Assembly (NCBI RefSeq): GCF_016907085.1
Contig: NZ_JAFBBJ010000001.1
Coordinates: 1,984,001-2,048,000 of the forward strand
Source: Clavibacter michiganensis
GTDB taxonomy: Bacteria; Actinomycetota; Actinomycetes; Actinomycetales; Microbacteriaceae
Direction: 5' to 3'
DNA: 64,000 nt
Below the pieces are notes generated by a model, which worked only from the letters and a program-made list of their open reading frames with translations, had not been told where the DNA came from and searched no databases. The position numbers and the translations under genes are program-made. Below are positions 35,179 to 42,566 of this stretch, in pieces (positions within the stretch are counted from its first letter, which is position 1; the number at the start of each line of letters is the position of its first letter).

Positions 35179-36396
35179 ATGGCCGAACCGCAGAGCACCG
35201 TCCCCCTCAGCCGCGTCTCCACCCGCATCGGATCCATCGCCGAGTCCGCGACCCTCAAGGTCGACGGCAAGGCCAAGGCCCTGCAGGCCGCCGGACGCCC
35301 CGTCATCAGCTTCGCGGCGGGCGAGCCCGACTTCCCGACGCCCGACTACGTGGTCGAGGCCGCGGTCGAGGCCGCGCGGGATCCCCGCAACCACCGCTAC
35401 ACCGCGGCCGCCGGCCTCCCCGACCTCCGCGAGGCGATCGCCGACAAGACCCGCGCCTCCTCCGGCCTCGACGTGGGGATCAACCGGATCATCGTCACCA
35501 ACGGCGGCAAGCAGGCCGTCTACCAGGCCTTCCAGACGCTGCTCGACCCGGGCGACGAGGTCCTCGTGCCCACGCCCTACTGGACCACCTACCCCGAGGC
35601 CATCCGCCTCGCGGGCGGCGTGCCCGTCGACGTCTTCGCGGGCGCCGACCAGGGCTACCTCGTGACCGTCGAGCAGCTCGAGGCCGCGTGGACGCCGCGC
35701 ACCAAGGTGCTGCTGTTCGTCTCGCCGTCGAACCCCACGGGCGCCGTCTACTCGCGGGAGCAGACCCGCGAGATCGGCGAGTGGGCCGACTCGAAGGGCC
35801 TCTGGGTCATCAGCGACGAGATCTACCAGGACCTCGTCTACGACGGGGCCGAGGCCGCGAGCATCGTCGACGTGGTCCCGGCGCTGGCCGACCGCACGAT
35901 CCTCGTCAACGGCGTCGCCAAGACCTACGCCATGACGGGCTGGCGCGTCGGGTGGATGGTCGGCCCGGCCGACGCCATCAAGGCCGCGGGCAACCTGCAG
36001 TCGCACCTCTCCTCGAACGTCTCGAACGTCTCGCAGCGCGCGGCTATCGCGGCGCTCCGCGGCCCCCGCGACACCGTCGACCGGATGCGCGAGGCCTTCG
36101 ACCGCCGCCGCCGCACGATCGTCGCCGAGCTCGACGCCATCCCCGGCTTCGTCACGCCCACGCCGCAGGGCGCGTTCTACGTCTACCCCGACGTGACGGG
36201 CCTCTTCGGCCGCGACATCGACGGCGTCACCCCGACCACCTCGCTCGAGGTCGCCGACGTGCTGCTCGAGAAGGCGGAGGTCGCGGCGGTGCCCGGCGAG
36301 GCGTTCGGCCCGAGCGGGTTCCTGCGCTTCAGCTACGCGCTGGGCGACGACGCGCTGCTCGAGGGCGTGCGCCGGATCCGCGACCTGCTGGCCTGA
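35179..36396 (+). CDS. class I pyridoxal-phosphate aminotransferase (aspartate type)
   Basis: 405 aa. Family I marks: [64 protein letters not shown], and the PLP Lys in [19 protein letters not shown]. Probably aspartate/aromatic transamination. An upstream ATG at 35175 is out of frame; ATG 35179 ([19 protein letters not shown]) is the family-like start, seven bases after TATGCT. Confidence 0.93.
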   Translation: MAEPQSTVPLSRVSTRIGSIAESATLKVDGKAKALQAAGRPVISFAAGEPDFPTPDYVVEAAVEAARDPRNHRYTAAAGLPDLREAIADKTRASSGLDVGINRIIVTNGGKQAVYQAFQTLLDPGDEVLVPTPYWTTYPEAIRLAGGVPVDVFAGADQGYLVTVEQLEAAWTPRTKVLLFVSPSNPTGAVYSREQTREIGEWADSKGLWVISDEIYQDLVYDGAEAASIVDVVPALADRTILVNGVAKTYAMTGWRVGWMVGPADAIKAAGNLQSHLSSNVSNVSQRAAIAALRGPRDTVDRMREAFDRRRRTIVAELDAIPGFVTPTPQGAFYVYPDVTGLFGRDIDGVTPTTSLEVADVLLEKAEVAAVPGEAFGPSGFLRFSYALGDDALLEGVRRIRDLLA

Positions 36397-36428
36397 TCCG
36401 CCGCCCGGCCCCGCCGGTCGGCCCGCCG

Positions 36429-37583
36429 CTAGAGGGAGAGGCCGACCAGCACGGGCTCGGGCTGCAGGATCACGCCGTGCTCGCTCATCACGCGGCCCTG
36501 CACGTAGCGCGCGAGGGCGGCGACGTCCTCGGCGGTCGCGGTGCCGCGGTTGGTGAGCGCCAGCGTGTGCTTGGACGAGACCGCCGCGCCGGATCCCGGC
36601 AGCCGGAAGCCGCGCCGCACGCCCGAGTGCTCGATGAGCCACGCGGCGCTGAGCTTGACGCCCGCGGGCTCGTGTCGGCGGCGCGCGGCGGCCTGGCGCT
36701 CGATGGCCTCCGCCACCTCCCACTGGTCGCCGAGCGGCACGACGAGGTCCTGGGGCGGATCCTCCTGCGGCCAGCGCGGGGCGTCGGCCGGGAGCGTGCG
36801 CGCGAACGCGGCGCTGACGATGGGGTTGGTGAAGAAGGAACCGGCGCTCCAGGTGTCGTGATCCGCGTCGTCGAGCACCATGCCCTTGGACGCGCGGAGC
36901 GTCAGCACGGTCTCGCGCACCCGGGCCACGGGCACCCGCTCGCCGAGCTCGACGCCGAGCGCGCCGGCGAGCTGCGGGTAGGCGACGGGCAGGCCGAGCG
37001 CGTCGGGGCCCTCGCCGCGGGTGAGCGCGAAGTCGACGGACAGCACGACGCCCACGCGGCCGCGCTTGAGCGCGGAGGTGCGGTAGCCGAGGTCGAGGTC
37101 GGCGGCACCCAGCCGCTCCACCTCGCCCGTCTCGTAGTCGAGGAAGTCGACGCCCTCGAGGACATCGGCGACCTCCTGGCCGTACGCGCCGATGTTCTGC
37201 ACGGGCGAGGCGCCGGTGGATCCGGGGATCCCCGACAGCGCCTCGAGCCCGGCGAGGCCGTCGGCCACGGTGCGGGCGACGAGCGCGTCCCACGGCTCGC
37301 CGGCCTGCACGCGCACGAGGACGGTGCCGTCCGCCCGCTCCTCGCCGACCTCGACTCCGCGGGTCGCGATCCGGATGACCGTGCCCTCGACCCCCTCGTC
37401 GGAGATGAGGGAGTTGGATCCGCCGCCGAGGACCATCCAGTCCTCGCCCACGGCCCACAGGCCGAGGAGCGTGTCGACCAGCTCGTCGCGCTCGCTCACG
37501 GTCACGAGCTCCTCCGCCGGACCGCCCACGCGCAGCGTGGTGAGGTCGGCGAGCGGGGCGTCGCGGTGGGTCTCGATCGTCAC
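36429..37583 (-). CDS. murB: UDP-N-acetylenolpyruvoylglucosamine reductase
   Basis: 384 aa FAD enzyme; NADPH reduction completing UDP-MurNAc for peptidoglycan. FAD-site VLGGGSNSLISDEGVEGTVI, GIPGSTGASPVQNIGAYG, and catalytic SAGSFFTNPIVS. GTG start at 37583 lies 7 nt after the second MaoC-type gene, so the three genes form one unit; why hydratase-like genes sit with murB is not clear. Confidence 0.96.
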   Translation of the reverse strand: MTIETHRDAPLADLTTLRVGGPAEELVTVSERDELVDTLLGLWAVGEDWMVLGGGSNSLISDEGVEGTVIRIATRGVEVGEERADGTVLVRVQAGEPWDALVARTVADGLAGLEALSGIPGSTGASPVQNIGAYGQEVADVLEGVDFLDYETGEVERLGAADLDLGYRTSALKRGRVGVVLSVDFALTRGEGPDALGLPVAYPQLAGALGVELGERVPVARVRETVLTLRASKGMVLDDADHDTWSAGSFFTNPIVSAAFARTLPADAPRWPQEDPPQDLVVPLGDQWEVAEAIERQAAARRRHEPAGVKLSAAWLIEHSGVRRGFRLPGSGAAVSSKHTLALTNRGTATAEDVAALARYVQGRVMSEHGVILQPEPVLVGLSL

Positions 37584-37590
37584 GGGGGCC

Positions 37591-38043
37591 CTACGCCAGC
37601 CGGACCTGCGCCTGGGCGCGGCCGAGGACGGTCTTCCCGTCGACGGAGACGGCGATGTCGACGCGCACGGTGCCCGCCTCGGCGTCGATCGCGCCGAGCT
37701 TGGCCACGATCGAGAGGTCCTGGCCGTCGGCGGGATCCACGACCACGGGCCGCGTGAACCGCACGCCGTAGGAGACGATGCGCGAGGGATCCCCCGCCCA
37801 GTCGGCCACGGGCTGCACGGCCTGGCCCATCGTGAGCATGCCGTGGGCGAGGACGCCGGGTAGCCCGACCGACGCGGCCACGTCATCGCGGTAGTGGATG
37901 GGGTTGAAGTCACCCGACGCGCCCGCGTAGCGGACGAGGGAGTCGCGCGTGAGGTGCAGCGATCGCTCCGCCACGACGTCGCCCACGGCGAGGTCGGCGA
38001 GCACGGGCACGGCCGCGGCGGCTGCGCCGGATCCGGCGCTCAC
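37591..38043 (-). CDS. MaoC-type (R)-hydratase-like protein, second subunit (HadB-like)
   Basis: 150 aa hot-dog fold with the hydratase-2 motif YAGASGDFNPIHYRDDVAASVGLPGVLAHGMLTM (catalytic Asp/His). Likely forms a heterodimer with the product of the preceding gene, as mycobacterial HadAB do in fatty-acid elongation. GTGA overlap with it. In the mycobacterial genome hadABC also lies beside tRNA-Trp-secE-nusG, so the arrangement is partly conserved. Substrate unknown; these bacteria do not make mycolates. Confidence 0.88.
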   Translation of the reverse strand: MSAGSGAAAAAVPVLADLAVGDVVAERSLHLTRDSLVRYAGASGDFNPIHYRDDVAASVGLPGVLAHGMLTMGQAVQPVADWAGDPSRIVSYGVRFTRPVVVDPADGQDLSIVAKLGAIDAEAGTVRVDIAVSVDGKTVLGRAQAQVRLA

Positions 38044-38489
38044 GCGTCGTCCCCGCGGACCACGAGGGTGGAGACGGCCGTGACGACGTGGGCGCCGGAT
38101 CCGTCGACCATGGCGGACTCGGCGGTCACCATCGCGTTGCCGCCCAGGGTCGCCACCTTGGTGACGGTGAGCGTCGCCGTGAGCTCGTCGCCCGCGACCA
38201 CCGGGCGGGAGTACGTGAAGGCCTGCTCGCCGTGGACCACGCGGCTGAAGTCGATGCCGGCGTCGGGCTCGGCGAGCAGCTGCGCGAGCGTCGCCTCCTG
38301 CACGACCACGGGGAACGTGCTCGGCGCGACCACGTCGGCGTGGCCGGCGGCGCGCGCCGCCTCGGGGTCGAGGTGGACGGGGTGGGTGGCGCCGACGGCG
38401 CGGGCGAACTCGCGCACCTTCTCGCGTCCCACCAGGTACGGGGCGGCGGCGGGGAGCACGCGACCCTGGAGCTCTGGATTCACTGGCAC
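38040..38489 (-). CDS. MaoC/FAS1-like dehydratase subunit (HadA-like)
   Basis: 149 aa hot-dog domain: VGREKVREFARAVGATHPVH, VVAPSTFPVVV, RVVHGEQAFTYSRPVVAGD. It lacks the Asp-His pair of its neighbour, as expected for the non-catalytic HadA-type subunit. GTG 38489 is six bases after TAGGAT; an in-frame GTG two codons later is possible. First gene of the hadA-like/hadB-like/murB unit. Confidence 0.88.
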   Translation of the reverse strand: MPVNPELQGRVLPAAAPYLVGREKVREFARAVGATHPVHLDPEAARAAGHADVVAPSTFPVVVQEATLAQLLAEPDAGIDFSRVVHGEQAFTYSRPVVAGDELTATLTVTKVATLGGNAMVTAESAMVDGSGAHVVTAVSTLVVRGDDA

Positions 38490-38495
38490 CGGACG

Positions 38496-38501
38496 ATCCT
38501 A
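38496..38501 (-). promoter_or_regulatory. -10 hexamer TAGGAT for MaoC-murB unit
   Basis: Ends 6 nt before GTG 38489; leaderless start inferred. Confidence 0.55.
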
Positions 38502-38551
38502 CGCGGCGGGCGTCCGCGCGCCCGGGCCGCGGTCCGTCCGGGCATGCGAGA

Positions 38552-38584
38552 GCCCCGGCCCCCACTTCTCGTGGGGACCGGGGC
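38552..38584 (-). terminator. hairpin after 28-codon gene
   Basis: 14-bp stem with one mismatch (GCCCCGGCCCCCAC / GTGGGGACCGGGGC), 5-nt loop, 36 nt past the short gene's stop. Confidence 0.65.
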
Positions 38585-38619
38585 CCGGGTCGCGATGCCG
38601 CTCGTGCGGCGTCAGATGC

Positions 38620-38706
38620 CTACTGGCAGGAGTCGCACTGCAGGAGCTCCATGGGGTCGACGGGGATCGCGTAGCCGCCGACGGTGTCGTTGTTGTCGTA
38701 GTCCAT
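38620..38706 (-). CDS. 28-aa peptide with C-terminal CDSCQ
   Basis: Short gene with a strong ribosome site (GGGAGGC, 4 nt before ATG). The peptide starts MDYDNNDTVGGYAIPVD and ends MELLQCDSCQ, i.e. acidic with a CxxC pair three residues from the end. Own promoter (TATAGT), own terminator, and a 130-nt leader with a hairpin, so it looks like a real transcript. NrdR-box-like sites overlap the promoter, and the CxxC tail resembles the thiol tail of ribonucleotide reductase large subunits. It may be a true micropeptide or the remnant of an nrdA-like gene. Confidence 0.6.
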   Translation of the reverse strand: MDYDNNDTVGGYAIPVDPMELLQCDSCQ

Positions 38707-38731
38707 GGGTGCCTCCCGTTGTGTCTGGTCG

Positions 38732-38751
38732 GGAACCGCCGGTGCGGTTCC
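38732..38751 (-). promoter_or_regulatory. leader hairpin before 28-codon gene
   Basis: Perfect 8-bp stem (GGAACCGC / GCGGTTCC) with a 4-nt loop in the untranslated leader, 25 nt before the ATG and just upstream of the ribosome site. Confidence 0.45.
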
Positions 38752-38845
38752 TCAGGTCTCGTGGCTCTCGCCCCGATGGCCTCCGGTTCCGCGTCTTCGC
38801 GAGGATCCGGGTTGCTCGGCCACCCGGTGGGGCGGTGAGGTTCTC

Positions 38846-38859
38846 CACTATATAACCCG
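38846..38859. promoter_or_regulatory. NrdR-box-like half site overlapping -10
   Basis: CACTATATAACCCG: the left half matches the NrdR consensus (ACACwATATwTAGTGT), the right half is degenerate. It overlaps the -10 TATAGT. Confidence 0.45.
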
Positions 38860-38876
38860 AACTACAGACCTGTCAT
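38847..38876 (-). promoter_or_regulatory. promoter of 28-codon gene
   Basis: Minus strand: -35 ATGACA (38871-38876), 18-bp spacer, -10 TATAGT (38847-38852). One of the few standard-looking promoters in the window. Confidence 0.6.
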
Positions 38877-38878
38877 TC

Positions 38879-38892
38879 CACTACATCTAGTG
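38879..38892. promoter_or_regulatory. NrdR-box-like palindrome CACTACATCTAGTG
   Basis: CACTA-CATC-TAGTG, a perfect 5-bp inverted repeat matching the NrdR consensus except at the centre. 33 bp centre to centre from the second site, near three helical turns. Confidence 0.55.
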
Positions 38893-38987
38893 TTTCGGCG
38901 TGTCGCGGCGCCTCCCGCGTCGTCATGCGGATCCGGGATGCCGGACCGGATCCGACGCCCGCGCGGACTCGGCGTGTCGGCCGGATG

Positions 38988-39020
38988 GAGGGCCGCCGCG
39001 AACGCGTCGCGGCGGCCCTC
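38988..39020 (-). terminator. hairpin after 57-aa gene
   Basis: Perfect 14-bp stem (GAGGGCCGCCGCGA / TCGCGGCGGCCCTC), loop ACGCG, 25 nt past the stop. Confidence 0.75.
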
Positions 39021-39045
39021 GTGCGCTCGGTGCGCGGGATGCGGA

Positions 39046-39219
39046 TCAGGCGCCGCCCTCGCGCGCCTCCTTCTCCTCCTCCGATTCGCTGGCGGTGTAG
39101 TCGCCGCCGGCGGGAGCCTCGCGGCGCTCCTCGTCGTGCGCGTCGGGGACGGGGTTGCCCTGGGTCTTGTAGAGCACGTCGTCGTGGTCGGTGGGGTCCG
39201 TGGAGTCGTGGTGGGTCAT
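39046..39219 (-). CDS. small acidic protein (57 aa), unknown function
   Basis: Starts MTHHDSTDPTDHDDVLYKTQ and ends SEEEKEAREGGA. Strongly acidic, hydrophilic, with a His/Asp-rich start and no membrane helix, so probably disordered and cytosolic. The ATG sits six bases after TAGCCT and a perfect hairpin follows the stop, which together make a single-gene transcript likely. Family not recognised. Confidence 0.6.
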   Translation of the reverse strand: MTHHDSTDPTDHDDVLYKTQGNPVPDAHDEERREAPAGGDYTASESEEEKEAREGGA

Positions 39220-39225
39220 GCCCGG

Positions 39226-39231
39226 AGGCTA
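39226..39231 (-). promoter_or_regulatory. -10 hexamer TAGCCT for 57-aa gene
   Basis: Ends 6 nt before ATG 39219. Confidence 0.5.
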
Positions 39232-39319
39232 CGCCGTGGTGGGCGACGCCGGAAGGCCGGGCGCCGCGGGAGGACACGCGGGCAGGGCCCCGGCGGCAGA
39301 TGCCCGGCGGACGAAGGAA

Positions 39320-39354
39320 AGGCCCCGGAACCTGGCGAGAGGTGTCCGGGGCCT
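39320..39354 (-). terminator. tRNA-Thr/tRNA-Met terminator
   Basis: 10-bp stem (AGGCCCCGGA / TCCGGGGCCT), 15-nt loop, 37 nt past tRNA-Met. Confidence 0.6.
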
Positions 39355-39391
39355 ATCGAGGAGGACGGACCCCGAGGGATCCGCGCTTCCG

Positions 39392-39465
39392 TAGCGGGAG
39401 CGGGACTTGAACCCGCGACACCACGATTATGAGCCGTGTGCTCTAACCACCTGAGCTACCCCGCC
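39392..39465 (-). tRNA. tRNA-Met (CAT)
   Basis: 74-nt cloverleaf, anticodon CAT in CGGCTCATAATCG, T-loop GTTCAAG. The first acceptor pair is G-U and a D-arm of elongator type is present, so elongator Met is likeliest; tRNA-Ile2 with modified CAT cannot be excluded without comparison. Confidence 0.92.
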
Positions 39466-39505
39466 ACGATCCCCGCGGCCGCCCGTGATCGAGGGCCGGG
39501 GATCG

Positions 39506-39577
<72 letters not shown>

Positions 39578-39690
39578 GTGCCCGGGCGCGTCGGAGACGC
39601 GCTGGAACCCTACGACGATAGCAGGTCCGGGACCGCCCACGAGACGCGTGACGGCCCGGACCGGCGCACGTCCGGCCGGGCTCCCGGGGA

Positions 39691-40629
39691 TCAGACCGCG
39701 GAGAGGTCGCGGATCTCGTCGGCCGTCAGCTCGAGCTCGACGGAGGCGAGGAGGTCGGGCAGCTGCGTGAGGTCGCGCGCGCTGGCGATCGGCGCGGTGA
39801 CCGACGGCTGCGCCCGCAGCCACGCGAGCGACACCGTCGTGACGGAGACGCCGTGGGCCTCGGCGACCCGGTCGAGCACCTCGAGCAGCGCGCGGCCGTG
39901 GTCGTCGTAGTACTTGGATGCCGCGCCCGCGCGCGGGCTGTCGACGTCCGCGCCGCGGTACTTGCCCGTGAGGAAGCCGCTCGCGAGGCTCGAGTAGGGC
40001 GCGGACGCGATGCCCTCGCGGATCAGCAGGTCGGCGAGCGCGCCCTCGTAGTCGTCACGGGCGACGAGGTTGTAGCGGTTCTGGAGGACCTCGAAGCGGG
40101 CGATGCCCTCGCGGGCCGAGACGTCGAGCGCGGCCTGCAGGCGCTCGGCCGTGAAGTTGGAGGCGCCGATCGCACGGACCTTGCCCTCCGTCACGAGCTC
40201 GGCGAGCGCGGTGACGGTCTCCTCGATCGGGGTGTCCTGGTCGTCGACGTGCGCGTAGTAGAGGTCGATCGCGTCGACGCCGAGCCGGCGGAGGCTGGCC
40301 TCGACGCCGCGGCGGACGCTGTCGCGCGAGGTGCCCTTCGCGGCCTCGTGCGCTCCGACCTTCGTGGCGATGACGAGGTCGTCGGGGCGGCCGCGCGCGG
40401 CGAGCCAGCGGCCGATGATCTCCTCGGACTCGCCGCCCGAGTTGCCGGGCTTCCACGCGGAGTACACGTCGGCCGTGTCGATGAAGTTGCCGCCGGCCGC
40501 GACGTAGGCGTCGAGGAGCTGGAACGAGGTGGCCTCGTCGGCGGTCCAGCCGAAGACGTTGCCGCCGAAGGACAGGGGCAGCACCTCCAGGCCGCTGGAT
40601 CCGAGGGGCACGCGTGCGGGGTTCGTCAT
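39691..40629 (-). CDS. aldo/keto reductase
   Basis: 312-aa TIM-barrel NADPH reductase. Catalytic tetrad residues in FIDTADVYSAW (Asp, Tyr), VIATKVG (Lys) and LYYAHVDDQ (His). ATG 40629 with GAAGGAGATC upstream. Similar to the second aldo/keto reductase at 45702-46688, so the two are probably paralogues. Substrate unknown. Confidence 0.92.
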   Translation of the reverse strand: MTNPARVPLGSSGLEVLPLSFGGNVFGWTADEATSFQLLDAYVAAGGNFIDTADVYSAWKPGNSGGESEEIIGRWLAARGRPDDLVIATKVGAHEAAKGTSRDSVRRGVEASLRRLGVDAIDLYYAHVDDQDTPIEETVTALAELVTEGKVRAIGASNFTAERLQAALDVSAREGIARFEVLQNRYNLVARDDYEGALADLLIREGIASAPYSSLASGFLTGKYRGADVDSPRAGAASKYYDDHGRALLEVLDRVAEAHGVSVTTVSLAWLRAQPSVTAPIASARDLTQLPDLLASVELELTADEIRDLSAV

Positions 40630-40745
40630 GGCTGATCTCCTTCGTCCGGTGATGGCGGCGGCGGCCGTCCCCAGGGTCAAGCCGGCCCGCGCCCCCGCGT
40701 ATTCCGCCGCTCCCCGGGCGTCGGGAGCGCTCCCTGCCCGTCGCC

Positions 40746-40751
40746 TAGGCT
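40746..40751 (+). promoter_or_regulatory. -10 hexamer TAGGCT for GH13 gene
   Basis: Ends 6 nt before ATG 40758. Confidence 0.55.
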
Positions 40752-40757
40752 CGTCGC

Positions 40758-42497
40758 ATGACTTCGCCTGCCCCCACAGCCCTGTCCACGGCTGCCCGGG
40801 ACGACACCTCGGCCCACCCCGACAGCACACCGCAGCACGGAACCGGATCCGAGTGGTGGCGCACCGCCGTCATCTACCAGATCTACCCGCGCTCCTTCGC
40901 CGACTCCGACGGCGACGGCATCGGCGACCTCCCCGGCATCACCGAGCGCCTGCCCGCGCTCCGCGAGCTCGGGGTCGACGCCGTCTGGCTCTCCCCCTTC
41001 TTCCTGTCGCCGCAGAACGACGCGGGCTACGACGTCGCGGACTACTGCGCCGTGGATCCGCTGTTCGGCACCCTCGACGACTTCGAGCGGATGCAGCGCC
41101 GCGCGCACGAGCTCGGCCTCCGCGTGATCGTCGACATCGTCCCGAACCACACGTCCTCCGCGCACCGCTGGTTCCAGGAGGCGCTGGCCGCCCCCGCCGG
41201 CAGCGAGGAGCGCGCCCGCTACATGTTCCGCGACGGGAAGGGCGCCGACGGCGAGCTGCCCCCGAACAACTGGGAGTCGATCTTCGGCGGCCCGGCGTGG
41301 ACCCGGCTCACCGAGCCCGACGGCACGCCCGGCCAGTGGTACCTGCACCTGTTCGACTCGTCGCAGCCCGACCTCGACTGGACGAACCCGTGGGTGCGCG
41401 AGCGCTTCCGCGAGATCCTCCGCTTCTGGCTCGACCGCGGCGTCGACGGGTTCCGCGTGGACGTCGCGCACGGCATGGTCAAGGCGCCCGGCCTCCCCGA
41501 CTACACGCCGCCCGAGGGCCAGGGCAGCATGGGCGGCGCCGGCGGTGCCGACGACCAGCCCGCTCCCCCGCCGCCGTACTTCGCGCAGGAGGGCGTGCAC
41601 GAGATCTACCGCGAGTGGCGCGAGATCTTCGACTCCTACGAGGGCGACCGCGCGATGGTCGCCGAGGCGTGGGTCGAGCCGCTCGCGAAGCTGGCCGACT
41701 GGGTGCGCCCGGACGAGATGCACCAGGCGTTCAACTTCAGCTACCTCGAGACGCCCTGGGACGCCGCCGCGCTCCGCCGCACGATCGACGCGTCGCTCGC
41801 GACCTTCTCCTCCGTGGGCGCGCCGAGCACCTGGGTGCTCTCGAACCACGACGTGGTGCGGCACGCCAGCCGCCTCGCGCTCTCGGGCGATAACCCGCAG
41901 GGCGTGGGCATCGGGCCGAACTCGACCGTGACGGTCGACGAGGAGCTCGGCCTCCGCCGCGCCCGCGCCGCCAGCGCGCTCATGCTCGCGCTGCCCGGCA
42001 GCGCCTACGTCTACCAGGGCGAGGAGCTCGGGTTGCCCGAGGACATCCGCCTGCCGGACTCCGCGCGCCAGGATCCGACGTTCCACCGCACCGCGGGCGA
42101 GCGCTACGGCCGCGACGGCTGCCGCGTGCCGATCCCGTGGGAGGCCGGGAAGCCGTCGTACGGCTTCAGCGACGGCGACGCCAGCTGGCTGCCGCAGCCC
42201 GACGACTGGGACCGGTTCGCGCGCGACGCCGAGCAGGCGGATCCCGCGTCGACCCTCTCCCTCTACACGGAGGCGCTGCTGCTGCGTCGCGAGCACGGCC
42301 TGGCGCTGGGTGCGCTGGAGTGGATCGACGCGGAGGGCGACGACGTGATCGCGTTCGAGAGCGCGGGCGTCACGGTCATCGCGAACCTCGGGCAGGCCGC
42401 GGTGCCGCTGCCCGAGGGCCGCGTGCTGCTCGCGAGCCGGCCGCTCGACGGCGACGCCGTGCCGTCCGACACGACCGTGTGGCTGATCCGGGGCTGA
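40758..42497 (+). CDS. GH13 alpha-glucosidase/oligo-1,6-glucosidase
   Basis: 579 aa, cytosolic. GH13 regions: WWRTAVIYQIYPRSFADSDG, GLRVIVDIVPNHTS, GFRVDVAHGM (nucleophile Asp near 232), VAEAWVEP (acid/base Glu near 302) and VLSNHDVVRH (Asp near 364). Hydrolyses alpha-glucosides such as maltose, isomaltose or sucrose; specificity not decidable. Leaderless-type ATG. Convergent with the M23 peptidase gene across a strong terminator. Confidence 0.93.
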   Translation: MTSPAPTALSTAARDDTSAHPDSTPQHGTGSEWWRTAVIYQIYPRSFADSDGDGIGDLPGITERLPALRELGVDAVWLSPFFLSPQNDAGYDVADYCAVDPLFGTLDDFERMQRRAHELGLRVIVDIVPNHTSSAHRWFQEALAAPAGSEERARYMFRDGKGADGELPPNNWESIFGGPAWTRLTEPDGTPGQWYLHLFDSSQPDLDWTNPWVRERFREILRFWLDRGVDGFRVDVAHGMVKAPGLPDYTPPEGQGSMGGAGGADDQPAPPPPYFAQEGVHEIYREWREIFDSYEGDRAMVAEAWVEPLAKLADWVRPDEMHQAFNFSYLETPWDAAALRRTIDASLATFSSVGAPSTWVLSNHDVVRHASRLALSGDNPQGVGIGPNSTVTVDEELGLRRARAASALMLALPGSAYVYQGEELGLPEDIRLPDSARQDPTFHRTAGERYGRDGCRVPIPWEAGKPSYGFSDGDASWLPQPDDWDRFARDAEQADPASTLSLYTEALLLRREHGLALGALEWIDAEGDDVIAFESAGVTVIANLGQAAVPLPEGRVLLASRPLDGDAVPSDTTVWLIRG

Positions 42498-42508
42498 CCG
42501 GCCCCGGC

Positions 42509-42552
42509 ACGACGACGCCCCCTCGCCTTCGGGCGAGGGGGCGTCGTCGTGC
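42509..42552. terminator. bidirectional terminator, 20-bp stem with TTCG loop
   Basis: Perfect 20-bp stem (starting CACGACGACGCCCCC) capped by a TTCG tetraloop, 11 nt past the glucosidase stop and 14 nt past the M23 gene's stop. Confidence 0.85.
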
Positions 42553-42566
42553 GAGCGCTGCGCGGG

